Of a stretch of 7,504 nt of DNA, positions 1-5,763 are shown one piece after another; within the stretch, counting starts at the first letter, position 1, and the number at the start of each line of letters is the position of its first letter. The stretch comes from Planctomycetota bacterium (GTDB lineage: Bacteria; Planctomycetota; UBA8742; JACQVU01). The position numbers were made by a program, and so were the translations under genes. The notes beneath the pieces were generated by a model, which was not told the origin of the DNA, made no database searches, and was given only the letters and a program-made list of their open reading frames with translations. Where the stretch lies: positions 1 to 7,504 of the forward strand of contig JACQVU010000434.1 of the NCBI GenBank assembly GCA_016209585.1, read 5' to 3'.

Positions 1-121
1 GCGGCGCGGCCCCCCCCCCCTTGTCTGGCGTGGCGGCGCCTGTGTCTTGAGCCGACAGGTCGACGACGCCGACGAGGAGCAGCACGACCAAAGCGATTGA
101 TGAAGACTGGCGAACGCTCAT
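1..121 (-). CDS. Exported protein of unknown function, N-terminal fragment (runs off window)
   Basis: An ATG at 121-119 opens a frame that stays open to the window edge (40 codons visible). The product begins MSVRQSSSIALVVLLLVG and continues VVDLSAQDTG, a typical Sec signal peptide: a short n-region with one Arg, a hydrophobic core at about residues 9-20, and a likely signal peptidase I site after LSA (residue 24). There is no lipobox Cys, so it is predicted to be released into the periplasm or outside rather than lipidated. A strong Shine-Dalgarno sequence six bases upstream fixes the start. The gene begins 27 bp after the stop of the metzincin lipoprotein gene on the same strand, so the two are probably co-transcribed. 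Residues 34-38 are encoded by an 11-base G run. The mature domain lies outside the window and its function cannot be named. Confidence 0.72.
   Translation of the reverse strand, partial: MSVRQSSSIALVVLLLVGVVDLSAQDTGAATPDKGGGAAP
10..20 (-). repeat. 11-bp poly-G tract inside the exported-protein reading frame
   Basis: There are eleven uninterrupted C on the plus strand, which are G on the coding strand. They cover the last base of Lys34, three Gly codons and the first base of the following Ala codon, ten residues after the predicted signal cleavage site. A one-base length change would alter everything after residue 34. It is either a slippage-prone contingency tract or a place where the assembly length is uncertain. 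Confidence 0.85.
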
Positions 122-127
122 GATTGA

Positions 128-136
128 CTCCACCTT
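128..136 (-). promoter_or_regulatory. Strong Shine-Dalgarno sequence for the exported-protein gene
   Basis: The minus strand reads AAGGTGGAG, with the GGAG core six bases before the ATG at 121. It is the best ribosome binding site in the window, and it supports both the start choice and the reality of this short visible gene. It lies in the 27-bp gap after the lipoprotein stop codon, which fits a downstream operon gene with its own ribosome loading. Confidence 0.7.
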
Positions 137-148
137 CTTCTCAAGTGC

Positions 149-3100
149 TCACCGGAAATTGTGCGCCAGCCCACGCATCGCGTCGGCCTCGGAGAAACTG
201 AAGTAGCGGTTGTCACCACTGTTTCGCCAGAACATTACGCCGTAATCCGATGCCCCTTCATGGCGCAGCGAAAGCACGTGACCCGCTTCATGCGCAGCCG
301 CCGTCCCCAAGGCGGCGAGTTCGACGCGTCTTCCATCCAAGACGTCGATGGGAAGAACGAACCCACCATGATCGAAACTGTCCCTTTCCCGGTTCTCCGC
401 GAAGGCCAGAACAAACGGATTCGACGGATCCGAGATTTGCGTCACGACGAGGACGTTCATCGCGCCGGGATTGTTGTCCATGATGGCGTTCATGTGCGTA
501 CGATCCAGGTTACCCTCCTCGTCGACCAGGTGCATCCGGTCATCACCCTCTTGCCCCGGCAAGACGTCGACGGTTTCCAAATGTTCATGCGCCCCACCCA
601 CCACAATCCTCCCACCCTCATCCCGAAGCCAGTCGATCTTGATGCACGCCTGATGGAACCGACATTGCGCCTCGCGCCGCATGTTCTCCAACAGCGCTTC
701 GAAGTCCGTCCGTTGCTCCTCAGTCACGGTAGCGGGGTCGAAAACGTCCGGCGTGGCCCACGCGCGCCACTTGATCTGCTCCACGTTCCGGACGCGCACG
801 AAGAACCGATCACACAGCGCGCCGGTGGCGTCTTCCAAGCGCAATTCGACCGCCACGTCTTCGGGCGTCTCGCGGTTCCCCGCAGAAAAGACGACTTCGT
901 GCGGCGCGCCGTCGAGCGCCACGGTGAAAGGCGCCACCGACACGTCTGATTGCCCCGACGCGACGAGAACAACGCCAGTTGCCGGGCAGTGACGAGTTCC
1001 CGCGGTGACCGTGAAGTTCCTCTCTCCCTCGCGACAGAGCATCATTTCGTTGGGAACCACTTTGTCGTTGATGGTCACGCCGCAGGGATCCTTGAACTGA
1101 CCGCCGGTGAAATTCACCGCGACCACGTAAATGAAACGATGGTCCGGGTCTTCATCCGGCTCGAACTCACCACTTCCGTTGTCGTCGCAATAGGCCACCA
1201 CAATGTAACAGACACTTGCCACGGGACGAAGCGTGACGACAAAGACATTAGTGTTCGCCGCCTTCGCCGGTCCGCCCAGCGCGAAGCCGGTTCCCAAAGG
1301 CTGCGCGTTCCCCGTTTGAATCGCGTCGTCCGGAACCCGCTCCGGCGGAAGCAACTCCCCGTTCCAAACGAATACCTCCCACCGCGACGACGGGGTCAAT
1401 GGTTGAAAAAACGTCTCGAAGCGAATCTGTGTCGGATCCCCCCCAACGTCCGTGGCGTCACCGCAAATGTACACGACGTTGTCAGCGTTGTTGCTCTGTT
1501 TGGCGTGACCTCGATCCTCCCCTTCCGGCGTCGCCGTAATGGGTTCCAGCACCTCGCACTCCATCGGCGCGTACAGGTTGAACCCCACCGCCCCGCCCGC
1601 CAGCCCGGCCAGGCCGAAGGGCGTGCCGTCGAAGGATCCCACGTCGAGCGACAGAAAGCCCGGCGTCACGTCGATCTCGTTCGAGCGCCATTCGATGGTC
1701 GACACCGGCGCGCCCGCGACCTGCGTCGCCTGCATCTCCAGCGCGCCCACCGTGCCGCCTTCGATCGCCCCGGGAGGCATCTCGCCGCCGAAAGGGTTCT
1801 CGGTCAACTTCGTCACCCGCGGATCGAGGTCAGCCGGATCGACCGGGCGGTTAAACGTGAGCGAAACAGAGACCTGCCCGCGATCGTTCGCGCCGCCGGG
1901 GAGAGGATCGATGTGTACCAGACCGTCCAGAATGCGCAAATCGTTCGTGATCGTGCGCGACACCACGTCGCGCGCGCCCCATTTCTCGGTCGTGACGCGC
2001 ACGGTGAGCGAACCGTTGATCGCCGCTCCGAACATCGCCCCCTGCATCGGAACCCCCTCCAGCAGCCCGTACGTCATTCCGTTGCCCGGCCGCGCGAGCG
2101 TCAGGGCGGCGAAGAAGGCGGCGGTCACCTCCCTTCCATTAAAGTATACCTTGCGGGAGGTGAGTTGATCGGGGTCTTCGTAGAACGCGAACGTGAGGTT
2201 GATGGGCGCGCCGGGGTCGTTCTCATCGGGCAGGTAGTCGCGCGGGAAGACCTCGACGCGCGAGATCACCGGCACGGTGTGCGAACAGGTCAAGTGGTCG
2301 CGCGCGCCCGACGCCAGCACGCGATGCGCCGCTTTGTCAAGCGAGGCGATGACGCCGCGGAAGACGCCGCGCAACCGCGACCGCCACAGAATCGCCCGGA
2401 TGAACGCGATGCGCTGCGCGGCCACCGCGCGCGATTCGGGAACCAGGGTGTACAAATGGCCCATCTCCGTCGCCGTGCCGCCGGCTGAGGGAACGCCGGA
2501 GGCGTTGGCCGTCAGCAGGAAGCCGGCTTTCAGCGCGGCGCGCGAGAATTTCTTGAGCGCGACCAACTCCACGTCGCCGGTGGAATCATCGCGCAGGAAG
2601 ATCAGCGCGGCGTTCACGCGGCCTCGGCCGGGAAGCAACGTGTCGGATTGCGCCGAGAGTTCCACCGGAATGGCCCGACCGACCACCTGCCGATCCGCGA
2701 TCCGCACCCGGAGCGTGACGCCGTTTTGTACGACCGTGCAGTTCTCCAGCGGAGCGGCGAGCGAAACGGGCGCGCCGCCGGGCGTGGCGACGGCGGGGCC
2801 GGCGCGGGGCTTTTCCGTCCAGCCGGCGGGGGTGAGGGCGGAGAGTTGCGAGGCGGTTGATTCCGCGGTCTCTCTCGGAATCCCGGTGGCTGACGCTCCC
2901 GGATCGAAGTCGGGCGCGAGGTCGGGTTCATCAAGCCCCTCGAACTGCTCTTTCGGGACGTAGACGTTTTCGGCGTTGACCTCTTCCTGACGGCTGTGGA
3001 CCAGCCCCAGTTCTTCCCAGGTCAGCGCCTGCTCGTCGGCGAGGAACTGGAGGTCAGCCTTTTCGATTTTTCCGACCGGATACGGCGGCGAGTCAGCCGG

Positions 3101-3241
3101 GGCGTTCACCGCCACCGGAACGACGGATTCCCCGCAGCCGGCGAGAAGAAAAGCCGCCAGCGCGGCGAAAATGAGAAACCGGCGATAGAGGGATATCTGA
3201 CGAACTTCTTGCGGGGGGGGGGGCACCAAGTATCTCACCAT
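149..3241 (-). CDS. Large multidomain lipoprotein with C-terminal metzincin-like zinc protease site
   Basis: A predicted 1030-residue surface or periplasmic lipoprotein. The ATG at 3241 is preferred over an upstream GTG (3397) because it has purine-rich AAGGTGAAGAAG upstream and places the signal peptide near the N-terminus. The n-region is long, with a Pro run from a C11 tract; the hydrophobic core and lipobox LLAGC follow, with Cys36 as the lipidation site. Residues about 443-550 contain FNRPVDPADL, typical of bacterial Ig-like (Big_5-type) domains; later Cys-rich beta segments look Ig-like too. DDNGSGEFEPDE (686-697) fits an EF-hand calcium loop. Near the C-terminus, HEAGHVLSLRH (984-994) supplies three zinc-ligand His and the catalytic Glu985, and GVMF (Met1003) fits a Met-turn. 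The usual metzincin Gly of HExxHxxGxxH is Ser991 here. The family and Ca/Zn roles are inferred; the substrate is unknown. Its C-terminal half looks lower in GC than neighbouring genes. Confidence 0.85.
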   Translation of the reverse strand: MVRYLVPPPPQEVRQISLYRRFLIFAALAAFLLAGCGESVVPVAVNAPADSPPYPVGKIEKADLQFLADEQALTWEELGLVHSRQEEVNAENVYVPKEQFEGLDEPDLAPDFDPGASATGIPRETAESTASQLSALTPAGWTEKPRAGPAVATPGGAPVSLAAPLENCTVVQNGVTLRVRIADRQVVGRAIPVELSAQSDTLLPGRGRVNAALIFLRDDSTGDVELVALKKFSRAALKAGFLLTANASGVPSAGGTATEMGHLYTLVPESRAVAAQRIAFIRAILWRSRLRGVFRGVIASLDKAAHRVLASGARDHLTCSHTVPVISRVEVFPRDYLPDENDPGAPINLTFAFYEDPDQLTSRKVYFNGREVTAAFFAALTLARPGNGMTYGLLEGVPMQGAMFGAAINGSLTVRVTTEKWGARDVVSRTITNDLRILDGLVHIDPLPGGANDRGQVSVSLTFNRPVDPADLDPRVTKLTENPFGGEMPPGAIEGGTVGALEMQATQVAGAPVSTIEWRSNEIDVTPGFLSLDVGSFDGTPFGLAGLAGGAVGFNLYAPMECEVLEPITATPEGEDRGHAKQSNNADNVVYICGDATDVGGDPTQIRFETFFQPLTPSSRWEVFVWNGELLPPERVPDDAIQTGNAQPLGTGFALGGPAKAANTNVFVVTLRPVASVCYIVVAYCDDNGSGEFEPDEDPDHRFIYVVAVNFTGGQFKDPCGVTINDKVVPNEMMLCREGERNFTVTAGTRHCPATGVVLVASGQSDVSVAPFTVALDGAPHEVVFSAGNRETPEDVAVELRLEDATGALCDRFFVRVRNVEQIKWRAWATPDVFDPATVTEEQRTDFEALLENMRREAQCRFHQACIKIDWLRDEGGRIVVGGAHEHLETVDVLPGQEGDDRMHLVDEEGNLDRTHMNAIMDNNPGAMNVLVVTQISDPSNPFVLAFAENRERDSFDHGGFVLPIDVLDGRRVELAALGTAAAHEAGHVLSLRHEGASDYGVMFWRNSGDNRYFSFSEADAMRGLAHNFR
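3213..3223 (-). repeat. 11-bp poly-C tract in the lipoprotein signal region
   Basis: There are eleven uninterrupted G on the plus strand, C on the coding strand. They encode the Pro run in codons 7-10, before the hydrophobic signal core. At length 11 the ATG at 3241 is in frame with the lipobox and the whole protein. Reading the sequence with 10 or 12 C leads to TGA stops at 3108-3106 and 3095-3093 respectively, so a single-base slip would switch the protein off. Confidence 0.85.
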
Positions 3242-3269
3242 AGGTAACTTCTTCACCTTGGACGGCGCA

Positions 3270-3299
3270 AGGATACGAAACCAGTCAGGGGCGTGTCCA
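3270..3299 (-). promoter_or_regulatory. Predicted sigma70-type promoter for the lipoprotein gene
   Basis: On the minus strand TGGACA (3299-3294) and TATCCT (3275-3270) are separated by 18 bases. The first differs from TTGACA at one base and the second from TATAAT at two. The expected transcription start near 3263 would give a leader of about 20 bases containing the AAGGTGAAGAAG ribosome-binding region (3259-3248) before the ATG at 3241. The spacing is coherent, but this is a motif match only. Confidence 0.35.
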
Positions 3300-3348
3300 G
3301 AGAAAAATCCGGCGAATTCCGCGAGATGAGCGGTGTGGCGGTTTGGGA

Positions 3349-3405
3349 GTCGCCTACATCCTCGGCCGCGGCAAGGTGCTGTTCGCCGGCACGCCACGCG
3401 AGATC
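3349..3405 (+). pseudogene. Possible relic of an ABC-transporter ATPase C-terminal end
   Basis: In one plus-strand frame the 162-bp gap between surE and the lipoprotein gene encodes VAYILGRGKVLFAGTPREI. This resembles the segment after the H-loop of ABC ATPases, usually of the form 'DRVAvL..GrvvfeGTPeEl'. No Walker A, Walker B or signature motif lies upstream; the preceding bases do not encode the expected Asp-Arg; and the match ends at the antisense surE stop codon. If real, it is the remnant left by a deletion or rearrangement. With only 19 residues, a chance match in GC-rich DNA cannot be excluded. Confidence 0.3.
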
Positions 3406-4312
3406 ATGATGGCGAGGGGTGGAACTCGGCCGACGGGCTGCTCGCGCCCAGGGTCGGCAGGGGGCCGGCGAGGAGGTCGTGCGCGGTGATGTCAAGCGAC
3501 AGCGGCGTGACCGAGACCCAGCCGTCGTTGAGCGCCGCGAGGTCGGTCGGCAGGCCCGGTCCGGGCGGTTCGGCGGGGCGGGGCAGGTAGACGGATTGCA
3601 TGGCCAGCCGTCCGTCCGGCTCCTCGGTGACCTCGTAGCCGCCTTCGGGGCCGCCCAGGTCCAGGCGGGTGTAGCGCGCGCCGCGCATGGCCTCGACCGG
3701 CCCGACCGGCACGTTGACGTTGAACAGCACGCGCCGATACCGGCCAACGAAGGCGAGTATTCCGGGCAGGAGGCGCCGGCAGACTTCGAGCGGGGCGGAG
3801 AAGTCGGCCGTGGTGTGGTCGCGCTTGGAGATCGCCAGCGAGGGCACTCCCTGCAGCCAACCTTCGACGGCGGCGCCGACGGTTCCGGAATAGAACACGA
3901 TGCTTCCGGCGTTCATGCCGCGGTTGATGCCGGATATCACCAGGTCGGGCCGGGGCCGCATGAGGTGGTGGATTCCCACCTTGACGCAGTCCACCGGCGT
4001 GCCGTCGGCCGTCCAGCCGATCACCTCGCCGTGCTCGCGGACCGGCTCGACGTGAAAGGGGCGCAGGAAGGTGATGGCGCAGCCGACGCCGGACTGTTCG
4101 CGGCGGGGGGCGATGAGGGTGACCTGGTGGCCGAGATCCAGCAGGAGCCGGCGCAGGCCGCGCACGCCCGGCGAATCGATGCCGTCGTCGTTGACCAGCA
4201 ACACGCGCCGGGCGCCGGGCGCCGGGCGCGCCGGTCCCAAGGCGCCATCCTCGCGTTCCACCGGCTGCGAAACCGTCGAGCGCCGGCCGCTGGGAACCCC
4301 GGATTCCTTCAT
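3404..4312 (-). CDS. surE: 5'/3'-nucleotidase SurE
   Basis: SurE is a cytoplasmic, metal-dependent phosphatase that removes phosphate from nucleoside 5'- and 3'-monophosphates and can act on short polyphosphate. Numbered from the ATG at 4312 (302 residues), the family motifs are all present: VLLVNDDGIDSPGV with metal ligands Asp42 and Asp43, REQSG with Ser74, GTPVDC (104-109), SGINRGMN with Asn130, and YSGTVGAAVEG (141-151). The C-terminal region ends with SLDITAHDLL, as in the family, then a short Ser/Pro tail. About 35 residues precede the Rossmann core, which is unusual because SurE normally begins a few residues before the NDDG motif. A GTG at 4204 would give a canonical 266-residue protein but lacks a ribosome binding site. 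A TTG farther out at 4459 coincides with a -35 box and is unlikely. SurE identity is firm; the exact start is not. Confidence 0.93.
   Translation of the reverse strand: MKESGVPSGRRSTVSQPVEREDGALGPARPAPGARRVLLVNDDGIDSPGVRGLRRLLLDLGHQVTLIAPRREQSGVGCAITFLRPFHVEPVREHGEVIGWTADGTPVDCVKVGIHHLMRPRPDLVISGINRGMNAGSIVFYSGTVGAAVEGWLQGVPSLAISKRDHTTADFSAPLEVCRRLLPGILAFVGRYRRVLFNVNVPVGPVEAMRGARYTRLDLGGPEGGYEVTEEPDGRLAMQSVYLPRPAEPPGPGLPTDLAALNDGWVSVTPLSLDITAHDLLAGPLPTLGASSPSAEFHPSPS
4205..4225 (-). repeat. Three tandem heptamers GCGCCGG at the 5' end of surE
   Basis: Plus-strand GCGCCGG is repeated three times without interruption, then continues imperfectly. It lies immediately before the VLLVNDDG core of surE and encodes the PAPGA region of the N-terminal extension. 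Seven is not a multiple of three, so gain or loss of a unit would shift the frame from the upstream ATG but not from the internal GTG at 4204. The copy number is low, and GC-rich sequence makes this weak evidence of a functional repeat. Confidence 0.6.
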
Positions 4313-4431
4313 GACAATGGTCTCAGGCACGCGATGCCGGGTCTTGATCGAAGCCCAACGCGGCCCAGCCGCGGACACGCGCCGGGCGACTCCGATGCGT
4401 CGCAGCAGGTTGTTCGTGGGAATGGGTCTGC

Positions 4432-4459
4432 ATCGTATGACGATTTCGGTGTGCGTCAA
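4432..4459 (-). promoter_or_regulatory. Predicted sigma70-type promoter for surE
   Basis: The minus strand carries TTGACG (4459-4454) and TACGAT (4437-4432) with a 16-base spacer. Five of six -35 bases and four of six -10 bases match consensus. The start would fall near 4425 and leave a leader of about 112 bases before the ATG at 4312. The TTG that could formally open a longer surE frame is the first three bases of this -35 box, which argues against that longer start. Confidence 0.4.
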
Positions 4460-4473
4460 GAACCGGATGCCAA

Positions 4474-4501
4474 GGCCGGTCGCTCACGCTCGCGGCTCGC
4501 G
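4474..4501. repeat. REP-like repeat of the GCCGCGAGCGTGAGCG type
   Basis: The minus strand reads GAGCCGCGAGCGTGAGCGAC followed by CGGCC. In translation this type gives the phrases 'SRERERP' and 'RPVAHARGS', which I recall recurring in spurious hypothetical proteins of Planctomycetota; both phrases appear in the noncoding frames here (SRERERP and RPVAHARGS). This suggests a dispersed, partly palindromic intergenic element. Only one copy lies in the window, so dispersal cannot be shown from this sequence alone. Confidence 0.45.
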
Positions 4502-4602
4502 CGCGGCGCGACAGTCCGGCTCCAGAACGCGCCCGCGTCGCCCGCCGCCGAGGAAATGCGTGGCATGTCGCCCCGCGCGGGTAAGCGCTTGCTCCACCGG
4601 GC

Positions 4603-4611
4603 TGCTATAAT
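4603..4611 (+). promoter_or_regulatory. Extended -10 promoter element directly before the HtrA-like gene
   Basis: TGCTATAAT is a perfect extended -10 element (TGnTATAAT) in very GC-rich surroundings. It ends six bases before the ATG at 4618, where transcription would be expected to start. No good -35 lies 17 bases upstream (the bases there are AAGCGC), which extended -10 promoters tolerate. A GGAGG sits at 4612-4616 but only one base from the ATG, too close for normal Shine-Dalgarno use. Leaderless translation is the simplest reading. Confidence 0.5.
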
Positions 4612-4617
4612 GGAGGT

Positions 4618-5763
4618 ATGGAGATTGCGGGGCGGCGAAAGTGGTGGCGGCGGCTGCGGCGCGCGTGGTTCGCGCCGGTGGCGGCGGCGGGAGCGTGCGT
4701 GCTGGCGGGCGGGTGCGCGCGGGGCGAGGTTTTGGCGCCCGCGCCGGTGTTGTCGCCACGGGACCTGGTCGCGGGGTACGTGGCCGGCGACAGTTCGCCG
4801 CTTGGGCCGGCGGGGTTGGCCGACGGGCGCGGCTACGGCGCGGTGATCCGGAAGGTGGCGCCGGCGGTGGCCTCGCTGGCGGTGGCGCAGAGCGGGGAGT
4901 TCGAGATTCTTCCGGACAATTTGACGACGGGATCGGGCGTGGTGGTGCGGGAAGACGGTTGCATTCTCACGTGCGATCACGTGGTGGAGGGGGCGGCCGC
5001 CATCACCGTCTCGCTGCCCGGCCTGGGGAGCGCGCCGGGCGAGGTGATCGGGCGCGACCCGCTCGGCGACCTGGCGGTGGTGCGCGCCGACTTCGGCGTG
5101 CCGCTGCCGGTGGCGCCATTGGGAGATTCCGACGCTTTGCAGGTGGGCGACGTGGTGCTGGCGTTCGGGAACCCGTTCAACATCTCGCGGCGCGACGCGC
5201 AACCCTCGGTGTCGCAGGGCATCATCTCGGCGCTGGGGCGGACCACGTTCCCGCAGAACGGCCGGCGCCGTTACCTGGGGGCCATCCAGACCGACGCGGC
5301 GATCAACCCCGGCAACTCCGGCGGGCCGCTGGTGGACCTGGCCGGTCGGGTGGTGGGCATCACGGGGGTCATCTCGTCGCGCACGGGCAACAACTCGGGG
5401 ATCGGCTTCGCGCTTCCGGTCTCGCAGGTCCGCGCCGTGCTGCCGGCGCTGCTCTCCGGCGAGACCGTGCAGCACAGTTACGTGGGGGTGGTGCCGGCCG
5501 ACGTGCCCTACGATGTCAAGCGGCGCCACGAGGGACGCGGCGTGGTGCTGATGGACGTGATTGACGGCCAGCCGGCCGCGCTCGCGGGAATGGCGGCCGG
5601 CGACCTGGTGACGGCGGTGGCCGGGCAGGAAGTGCGCAACACCAGCGATTTCATCAACGCCATCGCCACGCTCCGGCCCGGCGACCGCGTCTCCATCACG
5701 GCGCAGCGGGCCGGCGAGGAGAAGGAGTTCCAGGTTCCCGTGGGCCGGTACCCGGCGCGGTGA
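4618..5763 (+). CDS. HtrA/DegP-like trypsin-fold serine protease with one PDZ domain
   Basis: A 381-residue envelope protease expected to cleave or hold misfolded periplasmic proteins. An Arg-rich n-region and hydrophobic segment (about 18-31) form an export signal or anchor; LAGGC (Cys33) is an imperfect lipobox, so lipidation is possible. The S1C trypsin domain spans about 70-280, with the full triad visible: His121 in CDHVVEGA, Asp151 in GDLAVV, and Ser234 in NPGNSGGPLV. One PDZ domain follows (about 287-375), with YVGVV as its first strand and QPAALAGMAAGDLVTAV and RPGDRVSI as usual landmarks. One PDZ rather than two makes it DegS-like in layout, but DegS function cannot be inferred from this. 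It is first in a probable three-gene operon; its TGA overlaps the next gene's GTG start. The ATG choice rests on the -10 box six bases upstream. Family assignment is firm. Confidence 0.95.
   Translation: MEIAGRRKWWRRLRRAWFAPVAAAGACVLAGGCARGEVLAPAPVLSPRDLVAGYVAGDSSPLGPAGLADGRGYGAVIRKVAPAVASLAVAQSGEFEILPDNLTTGSGVVVREDGCILTCDHVVEGAAAITVSLPGLGSAPGEVIGRDPLGDLAVVRADFGVPLPVAPLGDSDALQVGDVVLAFGNPFNISRRDAQPSVSQGIISALGRTTFPQNGRRRYLGAIQTDAAINPGNSGGPLVDLAGRVVGITGVISSRTGNNSGIGFALPVSQVRAVLPALLSGETVQHSYVGVVPADVPYDVKRRHEGRGVVLMDVIDGQPAALAGMAAGDLVTAVAGQEVRNTSDFINAIATLRPGDRVSITAQRAGEEKEFQVPVGRYPAR

Larger units (their letters stand above)
4313..4617. other. Divergent intergenic region between surE and the HtrA-like protease gene
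   Basis: These 305 bases separate two divergently transcribed genes. They contain a predicted surE promoter (4432-4459), a perfect inverted repeat CGCGGC-CCA-GCCGCG at 4359-4373 that would form a hairpin in the roughly 112-base surE leader, a REP-like repeat (4474-4501), and an extended -10 box for the protease gene (4603-4611). Long frames cross the region on both strands but show no recognisable protein and no ribosome binding sites. I see no small RNA gene or transcription factor operator that I can support. Confidence 0.6.

Noticed and set aside
950..2488. A 512-codon open frame on the plus strand, opposite the lipoprotein gene.
   Set aside because: It is very rich in Arg, His and Val with no recognisable domain or ribosome binding site, and the opposite strand encodes a protein with a lipobox and a zinc site. 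It is an antisense artefact of GC-rich codon bias.
3242..3397. A longer N-terminus for the lipoprotein, starting at a GTG at 3397.
   Set aside because: It would put 52 charged and Cys-rich residues before the signal peptide. The ATG at 3241 has a ribosome-binding region and a coherent upstream promoter.
4359..4373. The perfect six-base inverted repeat in the surE leader as a terminator or riboswitch.
   Set aside because: There is no following U-run and no riboswitch core is recognisable. Short GC hairpins are common by chance at this base composition.
4589..4611. TTGCTC at 4589-4594 as the -35 partner of the TATAAT at 4606.
   Set aside because: The spacer is only 11 bases, far from the usual 16-18. 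The extended -10 TG makes a -35 unnecessary.
3419..4846. A 475-codon plus-strand frame crossing surE, the intergenic region and the protease start.
   Set aside because: It runs antisense to a firmly identified SurE and then overlaps the HtrA-like gene out of frame. Its composition is low in complexity and no domain is visible.
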